This document shows, piece by piece, positions 1-9,500 of a stretch of DNA of 64,000 nt. Within the stretch, counting starts at the first letter, position 1. The number at the start of each line of letters is the position of its first letter. Origin of the DNA: Membranipora membranacea (taxonomy: Eukaryota > Bryozoa > Gymnolaemata > Cheilostomatida > Membraniporidae); contig OU612074.1 of NCBI GenBank assembly GCA_914767715.1, forward strand, positions 3,857,501 to 3,921,500, in the 5' to 3' direction. A model generated the notes under the pieces. It worked only from the letters and a program-made list of their open reading frames with translations. It was not told the origin of the DNA and made no database searches. The position numbers and the translations under genes are program-made.

Positions 1-2972
1 ACGCTGCAGATTAATGCAAGACAGTTGCAACGGGATATCTACTTACTAATACCCTAGAATTTAAATATCAATGGTACAAAGTGGAAGGTTTGTTGACTTT
101 CACAGCGCGGCCTGTCTGAGATTGAATAATTTGTAAAAAATATTACGCTATCGGATAAAATAGGGGCTTCTCGCTTAATGGACCTGTCACTCAGATTTGT
201 TTCACATAACGATAGATTGACTTTTATGTCTATGTGACTACCTACTCAGATTTTTTTATGACACAGTGATCTAGTGCACTCTTGTAAAAAATGACTTTCC
301 ATGTGAATATAAAACTTTGATTAATACGGATTAAGCAAAAACACTTGTTTCAGTCAAAAACGAGCACAATTTCTACAAAAATCATCAGGAATTTATTTGA
401 TATGATATCATCATGCAATCAGGACACTTGATAATCGGTATAAACATGACATGACAATTCACCATCAATCCCTATGACAGCATCCTTATTGACTGCTTGT
501 AAATCAATGATGTGTTCATCTCAGAAAGTTAAATTTGATTCACATTCAGATGGAACAGTTTAATATATGATTCAAGCATGGCTGACCAGTAAACAGAAAG
601 AGGACAAAAGAATTCCTATAAACCCTCAGTTAGGAAAAGTGCATCATAGTTGGGTAGCTAATAGACAAACATTAATTAGTCTGATGGTGAAAAGTTTTGT
701 TTTATAAACGAGCATAACTGTATATCTCTCTTTTTTCCAAACAGGGTAAATCAAAATCAGTATGGGTTAAAAAAAGTTACAATCCATGTTAACATTTTAT
801 TTTACATCAATCATCTAACTGGGGTAGACAAGACGAGGTTAAATTGAGAGGACATTCCGTATGCGAACATTGTTGTAGCAGACCTAGTTCTCGATGTCAG
901 TCAAGGAGTTCAAGAGGTTCACAATATTCTGGTTGGTGGTCTTGGCAGGCACGACAATTATTTACCCTCTCAGTTATGTCTTGAGATATCCCACAGGCCA
1001 CCACACAGATTGGCGATTTTGTATTCCTATAGATGACCGCAGTGTATGCAATTACAATGTCACTTCATTTGCTGATTCGTATCATTATTCTCTGATTGTA
1101 TGACGGTAGTTTTTATTTCAATTTTCCCTTGCCAATAAATTTTGAGGTTAGTGTCGACATCTGAGAGATAATCAGGCCATACATAGCTGGCAAAGAGTAT
1201 CAACTGACATAGAGTTGTGTTGTCAGAGCATTATTCTAGCTCTTTTAAGCATTTTCACTTGCAAGAAACAGTGAGATAGCAGATATGGCTTGGATTTATA
1301 TACATCTTTATAGTCGTACATCCCCAATATCAGGTTAAGATAGTGGCTATCTGAAGAGCAGATCAGCTTGATTGTTGCGTTCAGCGGGTACATGTTATAC
1401 TGTTGGTGAGATTTTCAGTGATTGGAGTCGTCGCCATGAATTCTGTTGTAAATTCGGTGAGATTGGTAAGAGGCGTTTGCGGTAAGCTTCATTTCTCCTA
1501 TTGGTATGTGTTAAAATGTTGATCTCAGCCTTCATGCACACCCAGGCTATTCCTTATGCTTCTAACTCGATAGGTTATGTACGTCATACCATCCTAGAAA
1601 GGGTGATTTTGGGTTCTGCTTCCATATCCTGCAATGCTTACGCCACACCTATGTTCCAAGTACAATCACGGTGGAGCATCGTGTTAGTGGCCGAGTTAGA
1701 TCACATTTATTCTAGGGGAAAATTTACCTAGTTGGTTTACTGAACCAAGAAACGACTGATGCGCTCTGAGACAAGTAGGGGAAGGTAACTCCATAATATC
1801 ATGTAAACAGTTAGGGTCAGGGTGCACACTTTGCTCGCTGATGACATCATCTGAAGTTTTCACAGAATCTTACAGAACAGACACCTTTTTTTGGTTTTTG
1901 AGTCATTTCAGCATCTTTGAAATGTTTTAGCACCTAACACACTATCATCATGTTCCTCCTCAATCATAAAGCTGTATACGAATAAATCCCCAGTGTAGCA
2001 CACAACACCAACGAATATCAAACATGAGGAACTAATGAGACCAAATTGCACATGATTATAACAGTTAATCCGAATCGAGTGATAAATGTAATGAGCATTG
2101 GTAGTTGTCTTGTAGTGGAAGCTAATACTAACCTGCTGACTCGAGTAGCGTCTTCCTAGGTATTTGAAACATGCCTGTGCACCAGTCATTCGGAACAGGC
2201 ACTTTAGATATGATGCCCATTACTCACTTCGGCAGTTTGCTGTTCTGCTTTCAATAATTAATCTCACTTAATCTAATCACCTAATCTGCTATATATTCTA
2301 TAAATATATAAATATATATATATATACCTTTCATGTTATTGTCCAAGGATTCAGTCATTCTTCCTAAGACTCGATCACATATGACACAGCAAATAAACTT
2401 ACACATGCATTTCAATGACCTATTAGGTTCTCCAATCCTTGAGTTTGAAGACAGCTTCACCCTGTCACTAAAATGGTGAATATTGACAAACAGCTGTCAA
2501 AGAGTCAGATGATCATCAGCTGTTTAGATAGCATTTGAGATTTCACTTTGCAAATTAGACTTTGATATGGCGAATTGTTTGTGTTGTTAATTACGATCTC
2601 AGCTGTTTGTCTCTGTTTGTTTCTGTTTTGCAAGCCATGACCTTTCCAAGCACCTCCCTGACAGATTTTATTGTGCATAATTCTGCACAGTATATCTTTA
2701 CACACTTGTGGTATAAAAACTGTTCCATAAATCATTATTCACATTTATTGGACACTGGCTGAAAATAAAAATGATAATTGTTGACTATATAACTTTTGAA
2801 TGAGAATTTTCTTCTCCACTTTTCATTGATTCTATGTCAGATGTGGACTGGTTCAAATTTTGGCTTGAATGAGAGCTAGGAAGGTGGTCATAACTATAAA
2901 GCAAGTGTGCCCTGATTAACTAATAACAATGTACACTGCTTGGCTTACAATGATCGTCGTTTTCTGTTGCAG
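1..2972. other. Upstream or intronic DNA with no supported gene
   Basis: I find no exon that I can support here. The open frames are short and unlike any family I know. The stretch is AT-rich, with a short TA-rich run near 2290-2326. The first clear exon (2973) starts in the middle of a codon, so an upstream exon of the LRR gene must exist, either here as an unrecognised short exon or before the window. A frame open at about 853-1033, preceded by an AG, could be such an exon but has no recognisable domain. Confidence 0.4.
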
Positions 2973-3540
2973 CATTGGGGAGCTGACAAATCTGGAAGAA
3001 TTAGAAGTTTGCAACAATGTCAGACTGACCAGCTTACCAGATGATATTAAAAAGCTGAGGAATCTGAGGGTCCTCAAGGCTGATCACTGTTCTCTATCTA
3101 AAATCCCTGAGTAAGTCTGTCAGTGTTTATTACCGAATAAGGGCAATGTTAAAACATGATAATACTGAATGTTACAGATTTGGCTCCAGGATCCTCATGT
3201 TTTGTCTTCTCTCAACATGAATATGATATAATCATGTTGCGAGTAACCAACCTTAATGTACTTATGGACTTACAATGATGATTGTTGTCTGCTACAGAAT
3301 TTGTGAGCTGAAAAGTCTGGAAGTATTAGATGTCTCATTCAATATCAGACTGACCAGCTTACCAGATGGCATTATCAGGCTGAGGAATCTAAGGGTCATC
3401 AAGGCCGATCACTGTTCTCTATTTACAATCCCTGAGTAAGTATATCAAGGTGTATTATTAATAAGGAGAATTTTACAATATGATAATACTGAATGTTGCT
3501 GATATGGCTCGAAGATCCTCATGTTCTGCCTCTTTTCAAC
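2900..3540 (+). repeat. Tandem duplication of an LRR exon with its flanking intron
   Basis: Exons 2973-3110 and 3298-3435 are both exactly 138 bp, have the same phase and encode near-identical LRR units. The similarity continues into the introns on both sides: a shared TTACAATGAT block before each acceptor, and a shared GATAATACTGAATGTT block followed by a CCTCATGTT block after each donor. The unit is about 325 bp. This is LRR-number growth by exon-intron duplication and looks fairly recent. Confidence 0.75.
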
Positions 3541-6500
3541 TGCAATATCTTTCTAAAGTGTCTTGGAAAGGTGTAGTATTGTAAACTGTCCCAAGCTGTA
3601 CCAGGGGATGGCGGTGGTAACTCCGTAACATTATGACTGAGTGTATGAAACCTCTTTATTATGAAGTACCCGATAGATCTAGTTTTCCGGAACACCAGTT
3701 GTTATTTGAAGCTCCTACGATTTAAAGACATCTGGTTTGCAAAGAAAGGTGTACTACATTACAAAACACACTATCCTTGCAGTGTCTTGCCGAGGTAATA
3801 ACAGTTTTGAGAATGATACTTTGGCGCCTTAATGCATTGCCACATTTGTGACTGACTGTCATCACCATAGAGTTATTATATACTCTAGAGTGGACAATGT
3901 GTACAAAAATAGCATCAGTTTTTGTCCTACTTAATTATTGTGAAATCCATGACGCGACGCAATCTGGTTGTGCATGGCTAGTGCCTGTATCATATAACTT
4001 ATCATTGAGAATATACGTATTGAGTATGGAAATTTAGATTTTTAGAGCGCTTAGAGCCATTTTTTTGGAAATTCTTTTATGTGACACTATGTGGATCACT
4101 TGCAGGTGTTCTCACTTTCAATTCTATGACGCAACAAAATCTGGTTGTGCGTGGATAGTGCATGAATCATTGACTTTATCATTGAAAATATTAGAATTTG
4201 ACACACAAATTTATTGTTTATGGAACACTTATAGCCATTTTTTCAGAGAATCTCACATGTAGCACCAATTACATCACCTGCAGGTATTTTCTCTTCCAGT
4301 CAGTATAAAAATTTTTCTTATTCTCCCATTAAAATAAGCCAAATATAAACCGCAAACACATGAGCTTAAGTCGCAATGACAGGGCTTGCTGTTTTCTGCC
4401 AGTTCCCAGGCATTTAACTTTGTCTTTCTGACTAAAATGTTACATCCTCAGTGAGTTCATTTTATCTGTCTGCTATTATGACTTCCAATTATACAAGGTG
4501 TACAAGTAACCCGTGGTTAAATAATTTTCAGCTTGAAGATCTCGGGTTTTGGTTTGGCTATGTCATTTAAAGCTCCTAATTCCCTCTTCGGGGTGGCCAC
4601 TTTTTTTTTGCCGAAACTATTCAAGCCAACACAGCAGTTTAAATCAGTAAATACATAAGCTCATCTGCTGAGTCGCTGAGTATCAAGAAAACGTCGAATG
4701 GACAACTCAAGATACATGCTTGTCCAGATTGACTCGTGGCAGAAAACAGCTAGCCCTGTCATGGCAATTTAAGCTCATGTGTTTGCGGTTTATATTTGGA
4801 TTATTTTAATGGGAGAATAAGGAAATTCTCATACTGACTGGAAGAGAAAATACCTGCAGGTGATGTAAATGATGTTACATGTGAGATTCTCTGAAAAAAA
4901 TGGCTATAAGTGCTCAATAAACTAAATTTGTATGTCAAATTCTAATATTTTCAATGATAAAGTCAATGATTCATGCCCTATCCACGCACAACCAGATTTT
5001 GTTGCGTAATAGAATTGAAAGTGAGAATACCTGCAAGTGATCCACATAGTGTCACCTAATAATTTCCGAAAAAAATTTCTAAGCGTTCTAAAAATCTAAA
5101 TTTCCATACTCAATACGTATATTCTCAATGATAGTTATATGATACAGGCACTAGCCATGCACAACCAGATTGCGTTGTGTCATGGATTTCGCAATTATTA
5201 AGTAGGACGTTTTTAGCACTGCATTGTCCACTCTAGAGTATATAATAACTCTATGGTCATCACTCACAGGCAAATGCTTGATAGAGGTAAATTTTATGAT
5301 GAATGAATGGGGTGGTTGTTTTCACGCGGCTCGTGAACCTGCAAAGAATGACATATTATAACCCATTGTGCCATTGTGCCATTGTGTCCATCCAAAATTT
5401 GCTACACAGTCCCCTCATAACAATCACACTAGGGCTGCAAAATTATAATTTATTCTGCTTGAGACTTTTTGACAGATAATCTTTATAAGACAGCTTGGGG
5501 GTGGTTGTTTTCGCGCAGCTAAAGCAATGGGTCAAAATGCAATGGGAAAATGTTTAGTGCGATAAGTATTGTAGTAGAAACTTGTTCAGGACTCACACTA
5601 ACAAAGATTGAAAAGCAGTGTTTCTCCAGACAGACGTGGGGGGGAGTTTTTTCACGCGGGTTATAGGGCTACTGTGGAATGCAAATAACCTGTTACTTTC
5701 ATTAAATTGCGATCCATCCATCTGAAAATCAACAAGTAGCATCATTATGACATTAATACATGGCTGTAAAATAAAATAAGATTACAATAGTAATTATTGA
5801 ACATACAGTTCATATAAGCTAATGTAGGGTGGTTGTTTTCGCGGCTTGAGCGATCATTTTCAGCTCAAAATTGATCGTCTCTCACAGGCAAATGCTTGGC
5901 ACATACAGTTCATAAAAGTAACTCTTGTGGCATGGTTGTTTTCTCATGGCTTCAGCAAAAGCTTTGTTGAGGTGTAGCAAAAACTGTGGCCTTAGCTCAA
6001 TACAAACAAGCAACAATAGTACACATTGTACTATCTGGTTGGTTCAGCCATCTCTCATGAGAGAGTATATTATCATTGAGGCGCCAAAGTATCATTCTTA
6101 AATTTTTTATTACCTCGGCAATGATAGCTGTTGGCTAGGCACTGCAAGGACAGTGTGTTCTATGATCTGGTATCCACACATCTATTCACTGTTTACTTAG
6201 TGCACCTTTCTTCGCAAACCAGGCGTCATAAAATCATAGGAGCTTCAAATAACAACTGGTGTTCCGGAAAACTAGATCTATCAAATACTTCATAATAAAG
6301 ACAGATTACAATATTGTAAAGTGTCCCGGGTCGTTTTTGCATGGGGGACAGTTTACAATACTACACCGGTACTAAAATAATTGAGAGAAACAAATGTAGC
6401 ACCAAGATGATTTCTAATCAGTTTTCTTTCCTTCGTTCTAGCCATTTATTATTATTGTTTTAGTACTCCAAATCTTTCGCAACTAGAGGAGATCGGTCTG

Positions 6501-9500
6501 AGAGGAAATCTTGCTCTGACTAGGATACCATCATCTCTGTTCATGCTTCCTAAGCTGACAGTAGTAGATTGTACTGGTTGTGAGAAGCTCACATCGCCAC
6601 CCTATGTTGTATGGATACAAGGAATTAAGGCAGTGCGTAAATACTTCTTTGATCTGGCAGCTGGAGCAAATCAAAATGTTAAGTACATTCCTGTGACAGT
6701 AATAGGACAAACTATGGCCGGTAAAACCAGTTTAGTGAGATCAATGCAGGACAATACACGAGTTCTAACCTTTCGGTCTGAAACCAATCTCCGTGACGAG
6801 GCTACAAAGGTGTTTAAGGTTTGTGAGGCAAGTGTCGATGATCAGTCAAGATTAGTATTTCATGATTTCGGTGGTCAGGCGATCTATCATTCCTCCTACC
6901 AATTGTCCATGAGGTCTCAATTTGTGCCAATGTTGGTTATCGATATTGCAGAGTTTCACAGACTTTCCTCCTTAAGTGATCCTGAGACAGCCTGCAGAGA
7001 ACTATGCTTTGAGTGGCTTTCACACCTTTTTCTTGCTTGCCCCCAAGCTGGTCCACCCCTTGTTATTTTGACACATCGTGATGGGATCAGTGATGACTCC
7101 GTGTTCGAGCTTAGCCAGAAGCAGCTCATTGACACCACAGAAGCTCTGCAGCAAGAAACTGTTGCAGAGGAGGAAGCTCTGGCCCCTCAAACTAGCACAT
7201 CCTTCTCTATGAAAAGCTTCTGTGATTTGTCATCACCACTTCTTACATTGGACAGAATCAAAGTCTTTTCAAGGGCCTCTGATATTTCGGATATAAACGA
7301 ATTAAAAAGGGTCTTACTAACGATGGGATTGGCATTACTGACAGAAATCCCTGCCAGTTGGTACCTGATGATGAATTTGTGTTTGGGTCAGAAGGATGAG
7401 CCATTTCTTACTCTAGATCAACTCAGTAAACTGTTTCCTGATGACAAAGACCACATTATCCTTCAGTATCTCACTGATATAGGCATAGTCATGTGGTATA
7501 AGCACAGGGAGAAATATAGTGTATAGTGTTCCATCGATCTGAAGTTCTGACTAAAATTGTCGAGTTAGTTTTTGATCATTCAAGTGAAGAGGCATGGAAA
7601 CAGAGGGTGGCGGTCTTCAAGCCGTTCAGTGCCAAAGGCAAAGGGGTGACCAAGAGAAGGTATGAGGATATGGTTCAGCATTTTCAGAGTGCAGGATTGA
7701 TGGATGAGGTTTTGCTGTCTAGACTCCTAGAAGAGGAGTCTGAGTTGTCTAGTGAATTAGCTATAGAGATTCTGAAGACATTCCATTTGATCTGTGGACC
7801 GATCAAAGGTGGGAGAAACTCCTACTACTCAATCCCTTATTTCTGCAAAAAATCAATTCTGCTTCTGGTGACTGGGTCTCTCATTCCTCTGAAGATAGAC
7901 ATATGCTTCAATGGTCTCTCAATACCTAATTATGTCTACCATCTTCTGACTGCTGTATTCGTTGATTTTCAAATCGAACCTGAACAAATCGATGTCGGAA
8001 TGAATGGAGCAAGTGTTCTAAAGAGAAATGGTACAATGCTTTATCTGCTGCACAATTCATATGATAGGGTGGTTACAATCTTGGCTATGAGTTCTATAGA
8101 ACAGATCGTTGATGCTTGGGAAAGCCAGATGTCTACTCTACACCATCTCACATCCCAACTTCGTTCCCTTTGGATAGGAGCCCATTATGATGTCCTCACT
8201 TACTGTGCCCACTGTCTGATGACGAAACAGAGTGTTCCAAAAGCCCAATTAGATCCCGACTGGCTTGAGGAACTCACTTCACCTCAGTACACTGGAGAGC
8301 AGATTGCACCTTGTGAAAGAAGCTCATTTCACTCAAGGCCTCTAGTGCCTAGCCCTCTCCAGCGTCCATGTAAGTGGAGACAATCTTCAATACAAAGTTT
8401 CTTTTGTTATAGAGAAGTTCTGCTCATTATCAACATTGTTTCTGATACTCACTGCTATAGTATAACCATCTAGATGCAGTTTTTGTGTTGTCTACATTTA
8501 ATTGCTATAGAAATGGCAATGATCGATGTAGTACCAACAATAAAGACCCCTAAAATTTTGATAGGTGGAGGCATTACCACGGAAGCCATTGAGGTGCTGA
8601 AGGAATATGCCGCTGATATTGGTGTAGAAGCAAACCGACAAGGTATGCTTAATGGTAGACACTGCGTTAATATGCATCACGCATAAGCACCATAGTGCAG
8701 GGGTTTCTTATTACATTCTAAGCATAATAATCAAGATACCAATAAATTACTTGAGTATCATTCAAATAGGATATTATAGGATATTATGTTAAGTATTCAA
8801 ATTAAATAGGGGGAGAAGAATTATAAGGTATCAATATCGATTAACAATATATGCCACAATCAATACTTGCTTACTGTTTCGTTTTCAACAGAAATCAATG
8901 AGGCTCAACAACAGTCCGGAGTAAGACCTGTTCCAGGAAATATTACCAGGTCACAGATTCAAGATGTTGTGGCTATTGTGAACTCTACCCACACCGTCAT
9001 ATATCTGGATCCAACTCTAGACGGCCTTGCAGTTAGAACAGAGTCCCAAGTGAGTGTTTGAGCATGATTCAAATAGATTTATCAAACTCGAAGCTGTATA
9101 AAATCACTCATCATGCAACTTGGCTTTGAAATAGAGGAGTCTACTACAGCACTCTACATATACGATCTGATTTTCCCTCCACACCAATGTTAGCTAATGA
9201 AATGGTGTCATATTTTATTTAAGGATGAAACTTTCCCACTGTCAGAGACTCGTGGACGAGCTCTTATAATATCCAACTCATACAACAATACAAGGCCCGG
9301 GTCAGAACATGACTATCACAATGTGAGACTGATGCTTCAGAAGTTTGGGTTCATCACAGTAGGAGACCATAAGAACTTCACTGCACATGTATGTCTACTT
9401 ATCCGTATTAATATAGTATTTTTTAAAGTTGTATTGGCTTTAAGTTTCCATCCTGTATGAATCAAATTAAGTAATTAGTTACTAAAATAGATTTTTTCAT

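Noticed and set aside
894-1103. 69-codon frame as a membrane protein or first exon of the ROCO gene
   Set aside because: The hydrophobic start is suggestive, but no family match was seen and neither this nor the overlapping frame (about 853-1033) has a convincing donor.
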